A DNA stretch of 64,000 bases from assembly GCA_903813345.2 (NCBI GenBank), contig CAIIXF020000005.1:17363375-17427374 (forward strand). Reading direction: 5' to 3'. The notes beneath the pieces were generated by a model that was not told where the DNA came from, did not search any database, and saw nothing but the letters and a program-made list of their open reading frames with translations. The translations under genes were made by a program, and so were the position numbers. This DNA comes from Owenia fusiformis. Its lineage: Eukaryota; Annelida; Polychaeta; Sabellida; Oweniidae. This document shows, one piece after another, positions 1 to 10,600 of the stretch; positions within the stretch are counted from its first letter, which is position 1; each line of letters starts with the position of its first letter.

Positions 1-1832
1 ATAAGGAAGTTGTGTGAACCTTAATTCTTCGAGAGTAGTACGGGCACCCGGGTACGGGCAGTTTGAGGTGTGGGAAGGAGCATTGTCACAATGGAAGATA
101 ATTCCCTTTTTGAGTCATGATTATTCGAGGCCTAGCCTTATGACATGTTTGCCTAATATCGCTTGATGTGTGGTTATGGAAGATAGAAAAAATAAACCTA
201 AAACTACGACCTTTACGTTCGTATGCAGAGAGTTACATTTAGCAGCCAAGTCAGACGACAAACGAATGATTTAAAGGTAAAGTATCAAAGGCGTGAAAAG
301 GAAATTGCACGTCAGGAACATGACGAAAATAATGATTTGTAGTTAATCAGGATGGAATGCCTTTGGTTAACACGTATAGGTCAGGTTATTTCAACCCTAT
401 TTTGATTTAAACCTGCAATTTCAACAACAGAAAGATGACGTAATTAACAGATATTATACAGTCCCATGGTGACGGTTAACCCTTGTAAGTTTGGTCATAT
501 TCTTTAGTGATTATGGCTCTGAATTAGCGGTTTGGCTCATGTATGAAAATGGTTTAGAATTTCAATCATCAGCGTAGTGTTGCATAATTATTATACATAA
601 AGTGGACCAAAACGCCCTTATTTTTTTCATAATGCATACTATTTAATTCAAAGATAGTGGAGATACACGAGTCAATTTTGCATTAGTTCCTGATATACGG
701 CATTATCTTCCCTTTCACGACGATAGGCTCCATATGGAGCCCTATTATGTAATACCTTTCAGGACGATAGGCTCCTTTTGGCACCATTATTTTTATTTAT
801 ATACCTCAATGAAATGACAATATCTCCAGTTCCATTCAGTATTTTTACACCAAATTTTGACAAGTTGTTCTAATGTGATAATCCTTACTAAAAATTGTAT
901 TTCAGTGATAAAATCCAAGGTATAGGTCATGGGGCGTAGGTAATTCGCAGTTTCCCCTAAAAACCGCTCTTACTTATCCGTCACCAGGGCCAACATTTTC
1001 CTCTTATATTCACGTCGGGAAAGGGTTAACACCAAGAAACACCATGGCCAATAGCTGGCTAGGGGTGTGATTTTTCAGGGACTGGATAATACGTATACTT
1101 GATAAAGCAATAAGAAGTGAAATACCCTTGGACTAGGATGTAAATATGAGAACATGAGCAAGTTCTTTAATGTACTACCCGAGAGACGCTTACGTTTAGT
1201 ACTTACAACACTGCAATTCAGAGATGACAATTAAGAATGTTAGAGGCATCGTGAGACTTATAACGAAGATTGAAAAAACTGACGCAAAAACGAGAATTTG
1301 GCAGGTAGAACTCTGACCGTACAATGAAACAGTTAGAGGTTATATATTTTGAAATATCATACAGTGCAATACTAACCTTTTATATTCAGTCAGATCGTTC
1401 TAAGATGAAATACTTCATCAAAAGGTAATCGATGACGAAACCTCAAACCTAACTTACAACCCCGCAAATAATAGTTACTTTAGAATGTAGACGATAAAAG
1501 TTATGCATTGACAAATTCGATCTGTTCTAACTAAAAGCAATTGTACTTAAGCAAGATAACAGTGAAGCCAGTAATGCCTTTGCCATTCAAAAACTAACAT
1601 CATCCATTCTCATTTCCAAATCATGATTAGCCCCTAAATGGAATATTTTCACTTATCGAAGATGTCAAATAGGTCAAATTCAAATTGTTAATAAACAAAG
1701 GAGATAGTTAGGGATTTTTCTACAATTAGAATTGAAATTCGAAATTCGACTTTTCTATCTGTTAAAGAAATGTTTGGTATAAAATTCATCTTTTTACGGT
1801 GGGTAGTCCATCTTAATTAGTTGTTTGCCCAA
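1..1832. other. Non-coding flank, no gene seen
   Basis: A+T-rich sequence with stop codons in all frames at short intervals and no open frame resembling a known protein. Two nearby segments near 720 and 760 both read 'acgataggctcc', a small local duplication. No RNA gene or larger repeat was recognised. Confidence 0.6.
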
Positions 1833-2791
1833 CACCCTATGCAGACAGACTGCATAACATTACAATCGCATGATGCGAGACTCGACAATAAGCAGGAAAC
1901 TAGCAACATTTTATCACCCATATAGCAAATTATTTTTTTGCTGCTTAATAAAGGGTGAATGACAGTTCGGCTTAGTTTTAATAGTATAAGAATATCAAAA
2001 CCTTTTGATATTTCTGGGAAACTCGTTTGAAAAGTGATGACCGTGATTGAAAATACGATGTAAAGACAAAACCGCAATTATATTTTATTGTTTTGAAAAC
2101 TTCGATATATGACGTGTCGTATATTTCTAAGTTTTCCAAAATAATATACACAATTACATTTGAAAAACTAAGCAAAATACATCATATATCAAAGTTTTCA
2201 AAACAGAAAAAATATAAATTAAATAATAAGGCTTACAGGTCAAATTCCACCTGGTTGTATTGACATTTGTCTCATATATGTTTTACAATTAATATTCGAG
2301 ACACAAAATGTATAAAAACTTATGATCGGAAAAGCATGATGTTACTTTATTACCTCAAAGTATAATCATACTTCTGTCCGATCATAAGTTCGAATAATAT
2401 TTGTGTTTCAAATATGTATTGTATGTCATATACGAAAAAATAATGGAAATCGGACCCGTGAGCCTTGCTTTTCATACATATTTTTTCTGGAAACTTCGAT
2501 GTGTGATGTAGATCTCTTAGTTTTTCAAAGAAATCCAGAAAGTTCCATTGTGGTTTTATCTTTACATCGTATTTTAAATCACGACCATCACTTTCAAACG
2601 AGTTTTCTTGAAATATAAAAGGTTATGTTATTCTCATACTTATAGAACTAACTGTGACTGTCGTTCATCACCCTTCATTAAACAGTAAAAATGATTTGCA
2701 ACATGGGTCACGAAATGTCTCTAGTTTCATGGTTATTGTCGAGTCTCGCATCATGTGTTTGTAATTTTATGTGATCTGTCTTTATAGGGTG
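1833..2791. mobile_element. Foldback (long inverted-repeat) element, about 959 bp
   Basis: The left part (from CACCCTAT, 1833) reappears inverted in the right part (to ATAGGGTG, 2791). Matching blocks include the 'gatgcgagactcgacaata' stretch near 1872 against its reverse complement near 2735, the segment around 1980-2073 against 2551-2645, and an inner pair around 2292-2330 against 2370-2410. The element is therefore almost one long imperfect palindrome. A second nested inverted pair lies at 2091-2110 and 2184-2203. The short open frames inside are by-products. No clear target-site duplication is visible, so the superfamily is unknown. Confidence 0.8.
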
Positions 2792-3312
2792 ATTAAATAT
2801 ACATCGTACTGGAACTTACATTCTAGCCAAACCATAAATCCGTGCCATCTATTCATATAGCAATATAGAAAGTTATCCTTTCATGACATTGTTTGATTTC
2901 ACCTGTCTAGTTAAATATGATCCTAGTCGATTCTCTCGGATTGACGGATGGCTTCTTTGGTTTTTATTTGTTCATCGCAAATCTTGTTCGGTGGATTACA
3001 GATTTGGAGTTGTAAACGTAATCAATGTGTACTTAAGGACATTGGAACAGAGGAAAGGAGTCGGTTTACAAATTGAAAAAAATCAGTTAAGGTGGTCTTG
3101 ATTAACTTAATCGTGATTCATCCTCCATTATTGAGGTTTTGCACGTAGCTAGAATATGTATTTATGAAATGATTTGATAAAGAAAGTTCTATATCTGGAG
3201 AATCGTTCCTGCAACGCATTTTCCTAGACCCACATCGTTACTTGATAGACTAATGTATTATCAATGAGACTTTGGCTAGTCCCCATTTTTAAGTAATGTG
3301 TTTAATGAATCC
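2792..3312. other. Non-coding spacer
   Basis: About 520 bp between two transposon-like elements. It contains one 72-codon open frame (2883-3101) with no recognisable domain. I see no regulatory or RNA signal. Confidence 0.5.
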
Positions 3313-3758
3313 AATTACCCAAATGCGTGTAGGTAGTTACCAGTTTCACCACCAGGTGGCTGATTCGGGTCAATTAACATGGCAGGTATATAAGAAAGTT
3401 CCCTTAAACTTGAATATTATCAATTTAAGTGGCTCAATTTTCATATAATCCTTATGTGCCTGATACTTATACTAGGCCTAATGAAAATATGTCCAGTAAA
3501 GCAAAATGTTATCTGTCCACTAAAAGAAAAGATATTTCATTTTTTATGATTTTATAGCATGGGGTCTATGGGGAATCTCCCCGAGCTAGAAGTCACATTT
3601 TCAAAGAAAATTAATTTTTCAAAGTTGATAAACACTTTTTAAAACCACATTTCTAGATGTAATTTTACATGTAGATTTCAAATATGATATTACTTTGACT
3701 GAATTTTTAATTTTTAATGACGTAAATCAAGGTTATTTCTACTCGCATCTGGGTTATT
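3313..3758. mobile_element. MITE family 1, copy A (TIR ccca[a/g]atgcg)
   Basis: The ends are inverted repeats: 'cccaaatgcg' on the left and 'cgcatctggg' on the right. Each is bordered on the outside by TTA, which fits a 3-bp TTA target duplication of the PIF/Harbinger type (inference). The interior matches copy B at 10107-10538 almost base for base, including the block 'tggggaatctccccgagcta'. It has no coding capacity, so it is non-autonomous. Confidence 0.8.
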
Positions 3759-4789
3759 GCTGTTGTATTTCATATTAATTTTGTGTATTTAATATATATA
3801 ATCTATATGGAACTTATATGGATTTGTGTGTCTGTTATAGTGTATTGTGTTGCTTATAATTCAGAATTGTTTCATCTTAAAAGTCTTGCACATCTAATCA
3901 ATAAGTCTTTTTACGGTTTACAATAGTATCTACAAAGCATCATTAAAGCATAGTAAGTGGTGACATAAACACAGAAGGGGTGATAGACATATCAATGTCT
4001 ATAAATACTGACGTCATTCCATCGAGCCATCTAAACTAAAATAAACTAAGGACTTCCTTCTTCAGATTTTGTAAAATGACTGCGTTTTGAATACGACTTT
4101 GTGTTTAACGTATTGATGATTTCTGAAAACGATGACCGGTTTCCCGTTCTAAGTATTTTTATCGTAAATTATCGATAATTCTACGGTATTGTAAAATGTC
4201 ACGTTGGCTTCCTCTGTTTTTATCTAAAGAAAATGATGTTTCGATAACAGAAGCCATAATAATGCTAACATTTCCTCATCTAAGGGTGGCACTCTTAATT
4301 TCGTGACAGATATGCACTCCAAAACAATGAAGTAATAACTCAACATTGATAGACATTTTAAGTATTTTTAGATGTTTACATTTTCAAATCTGCAACTGAA
4401 AAGTGAATGAAAGGTTTTCTTTACCTATATATTTTTAGTTTTGAGAAAGACGTCGGATACGTTGAATAATATATAGCCCAATGAGTGAATACATGGTGGT
4501 GTACTAGGACTTAATGAATATTTAAGCATTTATTAACGCCAATCAATTCTGTTTCAGGAGACCTCAATGCTTACAAAATAACACAACTTGAAGTTAGAAT
4601 ACCAGAATGCCCGCCGTTTGAGAAGTTACAATTAGGAAGGTCCAAACAAAGATAGGGATTAATTTATCAACGGTAAAATATAAACGAGGACTTAATTCAA
4701 TTCGGCGCAGATAGATTCAGGTCCCTAGTGGCGTTGATGAGAGACGATGTATCGATATATTTTAATGTGTTGAAGACCTGGCAGGAATA
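3759..4789 (+). other. Upstream region of the GPCR gene, possible 5' UTR intron
   Basis: A+T-rich and non-coding. A plausible 3' splice site (pyrimidine-rich tract, then cag at 4555-4557) lies 232 bp before the receptor start codon. The receptor mRNA may therefore have a separate non-coding first exon. No convincing TATA box was found. The splice site is inference from sequence only. Confidence 0.35.
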
Positions 4790-6229
4790 ATGTGCAACAG
4801 TGTCACGAAAGACTTAGTTACTATGACAATGGATCAACTTGCGAATACTTCATTTACTGATGATCCGGTAAGAAATGTTCCCTTGAGTGAAATATTTCAT
4901 CTTGCTAAAAATTATAACGAATACAAAATCGGCGCTATGATACATCGCTATTGGCCGATGGTTATTCTTCCATTTGGACTTGTTGGCAATCTTCTTGCGT
5001 TTTTGGTGATGACCCGGAAGCAAAGTCGGCAGAAATCGACGTGCATCTATATGGCGGTTCTTTCAGTTACCGATACCGTGTCTCTCTTCATTCTGCTTTA
5101 TCATTGGATCGTCACGAATTTCGTCCAGTTACCAATCACAGAGTACCATAACGATATCAACTGCAAGATTCTCTCCTATATTTCTCAGGTCACCACCGAA
5201 TACGGCGTCAGCGTAATTATCGCGATGACCATTGACCGTTACATCGCCGTGAAGTACCCGATTCACAGCGTCACCTGGTGCTCATTGAAAAGAACTCGTA
5301 GGATTCTTGTCATTGGGATAATCATTCTGTCTATTTATAACATCCCCATTCCATGGATGAGTGGCTCGGTGGAATGGGACATCTGCGCAACTTTCAATAC
5401 ACAGGATGACTTTACTGCTGCCTATAGCTGGATATACATCATATTTGGCTCGGTCTTTCCAGTAGTTGCGTTAATGTGCTTCAATACTCTTATCATTCGC
5501 TCTATTCGTGACCAAAGCAAAAAGATTCTGAACCTACGAGTAGGTCAAGGTCATAGTAGGTCACAGTCGAACGCATCAAATGACTCACGCCTTATAAGGC
5601 AATCGAGCAAAGAAACATGGGGCCTGTCACGTGGGGACATTCATTCCAGACAGAGACAGTTGACATTGATGCTTTTATTGGTGACTTTCACGTTCATTCT
5701 ACTGACCTTACCTCAATATATTCGATACACCCTTTACGTAACCCTAGACTATCATTCCTCCGCAAAGTTATATGCTTTGTACACCTTGATCTACCACATC
5801 TCCAACAAGTTATGGTTCACCAATTGTGCCGTTAATTTCTATCTCTATTGTCTAGTTGGTGAGAAATTTAGGAGAGATTTAAAAACTCTTTTCTCGCGAG
5901 AATCAAAACGCCCTATATATTTAGAACTTGCTTTACAATTTGGTCAAAGGTCTACTCCGTTTGATTCGAGAAGGACCAGTGCTAAAAGTAGTCCAGTGTT
6001 CGCACGTGAAATGTCGGCCATTAACGAAGAGCTATCAGTTGCTATGGAAACAACCATAGTTGCAACCGACACTAGAAATAACACTGGAATCATCAAAGAG
6101 CAACTGGGAAAGGAGACAAATGGCGTGAGGAAGTATAAAAACGGTGTCAGCAAATATGTCAATGGAGAAACCAAGCACATGAATGGAGAAATCCACGATA
6201 GTACACTGATCGTTAATGGCGTACAATAA
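4790..6229 (+). CDS. Rhodopsin-family (class A) neuropeptide-receptor-like GPCR, intronless, 479 aa
   Basis: Seven-helix plasma-membrane receptor expected to signal through heterotrimeric G proteins; the ligand is unknown. Visible landmarks: N-glycosylation site N19-T-S; TM1 from about 54 with G-N at 66-67; TM2 with D95; C125 at the top of TM3 and C199 in the second extracellular loop (disulfide pair); D149-R-Y at the end of TM3 followed by IAVKYP; TM5 about 212-236 with F-P at 223-224; long third intracellular loop about 238-288, rich in S, N and R; TM6 about 290-311 with P308 but without the usual C-W-x-P; TM7 ending N349-F-Y-L-Y, replacing N-P-x-x-Y. The cytoplasmic tail after helix 8 is about 115 residues and ends in heptad N-G repeats. 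The overall look matches the large invertebrate set loosely named FMRFamide-, TRH- or ghrelin-receptor-like; the exact subfamily cannot be fixed by eye. M12 and M14 are alternative starts. Confidence 0.9.
   Translation: MCNSVTKDLVTMTMDQLANTSFTDDPVRNVPLSEIFHLAKNYNEYKIGAMIHRYWPMVILPFGLVGNLLAFLVMTRKQSRQKSTCIYMAVLSVTDTVSLFILLYHWIVTNFVQLPITEYHNDINCKILSYISQVTTEYGVSVIIAMTIDRYIAVKYPIHSVTWCSLKRTRRILVIGIIILSIYNIPIPWMSGSVEWDICATFNTQDDFTAAYSWIYIIFGSVFPVVALMCFNTLIIRSIRDQSKKILNLRVGQGHSRSQSNASNDSRLIRQSSKETWGLSRGDIHSRQRQLTLMLLLVTFTFILLTLPQYIRYTLYVTLDYHSSAKLYALYTLIYHISNKLWFTNCAVNFYLYCLVGEKFRRDLKTLFSRESKRPIYLELALQFGQRSTPFDSRRTSAKSSPVFAREMSAINEELSVAMETTIVATDTRNNTGIIKEQLGKETNGVRKYKNGVSKYVNGETKHMNGEIHDSTLIVNGVQ
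6119..6202 (+). repeat. Degenerate 21-bp tandem repeat inside the GPCR tail
   Basis: Codons 444-471 form four successive seven-residue units beginning N-G: NGVRKYK, NGVSKYV, NGETKHM and NGEIHDS. A further N-G follows at 476. The DNA shows the same 21-bp period in degenerate form. It lies in the cytoplasmic tail downstream of helix 8. Confidence 0.85.
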
Positions 6230-6526
6230 TGTAATTATGCCGCTGTTTGGACTGATTAATTGATTGTCATGGGATTCCTTCTTGACCAACTCTCGATCGA
6301 CGATTACATTAGATTGCGGCATACATCTAGTTGTAGTTCTACATGTGCATTAGGAAACAGCAGACGTTGGCAAAGAGGGGTCGGCTCAAGCAATCGATAA
6401 TTTATAGCTGGTCTTATTTAATTATCACTATTTGTAAAAATATAAATTCAAATACAGTACTTTTACAAAAAACAATTCCTGAAACAAGCAGTATTAAATG
6501 TCACATAAACAAGACTCTTCAGGATT

Positions 6527-6532
6527 AATAAA
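6527..6532 (+). terminator. Candidate polyadenylation signal for the GPCR gene
   Basis: AATAAA lies 298 bp after the receptor stop codon, in A+T-rich sequence. It is the first canonical signal I see downstream on the plus strand. No transcript evidence is available here. Confidence 0.45.
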
Positions 6533-6842
6533 GATAACATCATTCGTAATTAGCACTTTTTATTATATTTTATTGTATTTTATAAGTTGTCCCTTGGAAT
6601 AAGCTTTGGTACAAGCCTGCTACTACAATAGACTTCCTTCAATTATAGAGTTCTCGTTTTAACACATTGTGTCTAACTTTCGTCTATCCTGTTTACAAAA
6701 AAAAACTCAACGGAATAACGTCATTAGTCAGTTGTCATAACGTGTACTTAATACATTCAAAACAAAATAGAGGTAAGCTAGAATCGTGCCCTTTACCTCC
6801 AGTCAGTAGTTAGCTAGCATTGTAGTTCGTAGTTATTGTTGC

Positions 6843-6886
6843 CGGACGGGCGGACGGACGCACGCACGGACAGACAGACGAACAAA
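6843..6886. repeat. Short low-complexity CGGACGGA-type tract
   Basis: A run built from 'cggacgga', 'cgcacgca' and 'cagacaga' units. Comparable GC-rich tracts end other repeats in this window (20133-20173). It is probably the edge of a degraded repeat element. Confidence 0.45.
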
Positions 6887-6999
6887 TGAGTGATTGCAAA
6901 AGCTCACCATGTGAGCTAACAAGAAAACCACCAGTTTGAACTTTTTAAACATTTATTGAATATAAGGGAGGTTGGGTTACACGTTTTAAGATAACCCCG

Positions 7000-7360
7000 A
7001 TGTGAGGGTATAATATTTCTACCCCCGGGGATTACTGCCCCGTTCTCAATTTACTTTCCCAGGGTCCTAATAACAATTATTTTTTTATACCTTTATACTC
7101 AATCGGTCAACTAAACACTACAAATGTGAGAACTAATCCATAGAGGACCATAATTCTAGGGGTTTATGTACAAGTTTGCCTAACAATAGAGAAGTTAAGT
7201 TTTTAAGAGAACCTGAACGCGAGCGTGTAATATTTCGACCCCCGGGATAACTGTAAATTCACTTTTCCAGAAACATTATTTTTCGTATACCTTTATACTC
7301 AATCGGCCAACTACACCTGGGAGAACTAATCCATAGAGGACCATAATTCTACACGTTTAC
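7000..7360. repeat. Imperfect direct duplication
   Basis: The segment about 7010-7165 ('tatttctacccccggggat' to 'tccatagaggaccataattc') recurs at about 7228-7350 with changes. The shared blocks 'actcaatcggycaacta' and 'ccatagaggaccataattct' are clear. It lies downstream of both the GPCR and the AKR gene (the genes converge here). Its function is unknown. Confidence 0.6.
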
Positions 7361-7621
7361 GTCCAAGTTTTTCTAAAACGTGTAACTTAACCTAATTAAA
7401 CTACCCAGTCAACAGAAACGTATTTTTTAATATTCATATTTTAGCCTACATTTGATTCGCCTACTAATTATTGAATTTATATCCTGCCTACTTATTAGAG
7501 GTTGTATTATCAAATCAATATGTGGCTTGATTGATGCATGCAAAGGTCATTGGAGCGTCATCGGCGTTATAAGAATTATATCAGACAGATAGTGTTGTAA
7601 GTATGGTGAACTCTGCTTGCA

Positions 7622-10600
7622 CTAAAAGTCACAGTTCTTGAATGGCCAAAGTGGATGGTCCTTTACCCTGGAATAAAAAAAAAGAACCTTATTATTTAAT
7701 TACAAATCAATAGCATAAGAATCAATACGCAGAACTGATGTCATTCACCTATGGTAACACAGTAGTTTCTAATTGTGCAATTGATTATTCTTGACCTTCA
7801 CTATGACTGTGTAACTTGGCTTTCAAGTGATCTCCAAGATTGTCTACTTAAGTACAAGCTTGTCATTTTCTGAAGAAAAAATCACATCTTGACATTTAGT
7901 ACAAGTGCACGTTTTGGTTTCCATTGAACGACTTGTCCAACCTGATTCATGACCATGAAGTGGTTGGCTTTCAATAGTAGTTGTGTGTCTTTTCGTCCAG
8001 TGTATTAAAAGAACTGATAATTTGGACTAATACGGCTTTATTTACTTAGTGATGTATTAGAAAAGATGCTAGTTTTATAGCTTGAAATATTAATTGACCA
8101 ATTACACTAACTCCAGGTTTTCTCAAGTTTTCTTGCAAATTGGTGGGAAAATTACGACTTCAAAGACGAATTTTTGAATTTAAATGTCAATAACGACTTT
8201 TCATTAAATCTATTTCCGGCCTAATCCAAGTGAAGAATTGGAGATGCTAAAATTGTATTTTTTCTTGGGGGACTCAGACTTTATTTTTATTCATGTTCCC
8301 GGGGCTATGCTAGCACAGTATTAGATGAAATGTAAGCTAAAATGAAAGCTTTCGGAAAACCTAAAATCTCGCGATTCATCAATTGTGGTTTGAATTATCA
8401 GACCACAATACCATAGCATCTCATGGTTGAGAGAAATCGAGATAACATGGTTTATAACGATGCTTTTGAATATAAAATGGAATACAAAGAGATGAGCATT
8501 GATCATTAATGAATCCTTAGATCTGTGATGTAACATCCCTTTTCAACTGTAAGTTTAATTTTGTCCCTGATGAAATATAAAATAAATTTCCCGTGTATGT
8601 TTAATTTATCTGGCGGTCAATAAACTAAGAGAAGTCTGGAACTGGTTGATGCTTGACGTATTCAAGTGTCATCTTCGACTTTCATATAGGAGCAACTGAA
8701 ACCTTGTAAATCAAGATGTTCAAGTGTCGGTAAGTATTTCCTATAGACGCAATTTCGGATTGTTGAGCAAAATAAAGCTCAAGGGACGAGTTAGTATGCT
8801 GAATGGTATCTACAAGGTGACACAACGATTTCGATACGTCTAGAGACGTAATTAGTACCAGAAGTTGAACACACGTTGCATCCTGATACTTATCACATCT
8901 ATAGAGGGCAATTTGATATTGTAACAATAAGATGACATCCGACAGCGGATCTTATTAGCCTGACATATTTAGTATAGATTTTAGGAAATAATCCCGACGT
9001 TATACACAACGAAACGTATGAATCATTTTCGGGTCAACGCTCAACGGCATGTATACCCTCTTTGTGGGATATAACAAGCTGCAAAAATTAATGTTTCTTC
9101 CAGGGTAAGAAACCAGGACTACCAATTAAATTAATCAAAGAGATTAATTGACGATGGGAATTATGGGAAAGCATAACCTGCTGCGGTATGGTTATGTAGA
9201 CAAAGCCTAATGGGTGTGACAATAAAGAGCATTAGATTTCACACCCAAATAATGCAGGTACTTTGGTAGGATTATTTTTGTATAGACATTGAAATTAGAA
9301 AAACACAAAGAGACAAAGGTATTGACCTCAAAATATAAAGTAAAGAGATATCAGATATCCTTCAACTAGCTCCAACAATCAATAGGGACAGAGGCATCAT
9401 GTCTATGATAAACCATGACATCTCATTTCTTCACAGCCCTGAGATGATGTTTCAGGTGAAACAGATAGATGCAATGAGAATCAGAATGGGACAGAGGGGT
9501 CTAAATGGAGATTTTTCATCTCATGCTAATATTGGGGGTCATAATACCAATTTAAGTGATATACTTGAGACAAGCTTACAAGTTACAACTAATGGCAGTG
9601 ACAATACTAGAATGTTATGTAATACTATGCATTGTTTCGAAAATAGGGCAATAAATAGCAATGTACAGGTACATGGTAACCATTACACTAATAATAGAAT
9701 ATTGTACCCCTCCTAAATTATGATATCACAAAACCAATAAATCAGAGCATATTTCTTGTTGAAAACAGAAAGATGTGACAAATATACAGTATAGCATTCA
9801 GGCATTAGATTAAAAGGGACTCCGAAGAGGGATAAATCTGAATCTGTACAGACACTTGTACTATTATATATAATCTAGTTACAAGCCTTTGTGCCCCCTC
9901 CGCACTACACACCTTCTCCAGTGTGAGGGGTTTTCACACCTGTGTAGAAAAAATTAGTGTATTGTAAATACGAATTATTTTAAAAAGTAATAATAGACTA
10001 GAAGGGGAGAGGAAACGTCTCAGTTTACACAACAGGAGTTTCTGAAGCCTGATATCACAAGATATAATATCAATTGCATCACGAAACAAGCTTAAAGCCA
10101 TATGCCAATTACCCAAATGCGAGTAGGTAGTTACCAGTTTCACCACCATGTGGCTGATTCGGGTCAATTAACAAGGCAGGTATATAACAAAGTTCCCTTA
10201 AACTTGAATATTATCAATTAAAGTGGCTCAATTTTCATATAACCCTTATGTCTCTGATACTTATACTAATGAAAATATGTCCAGTAAAGCAAAATATTAT
10301 CTGTCCACTAAAAGAAAAGATATTTCACTTTTTGTGATTTTATAGCATGGGGTCTATGGGGAATCTCCCCGAGCTAGAAGTCACATTTTTTCAATTTTTC
10401 AAAGTTGATAAACACTTTTTAAAACCACATTTCTAGATGTAATTTTACATGTAGATTTCAAATATGATATTACTTTGACTGAATTTTTAATTTTTAATGA
10501 CGTAAATCAAGATTATTTCTACTCGCATCTGGGTTATTAGATGAAAGTATTATTAAGCTCACTATAGAGGATCTTCTATATTGAGCTTACGGCTACTTTT

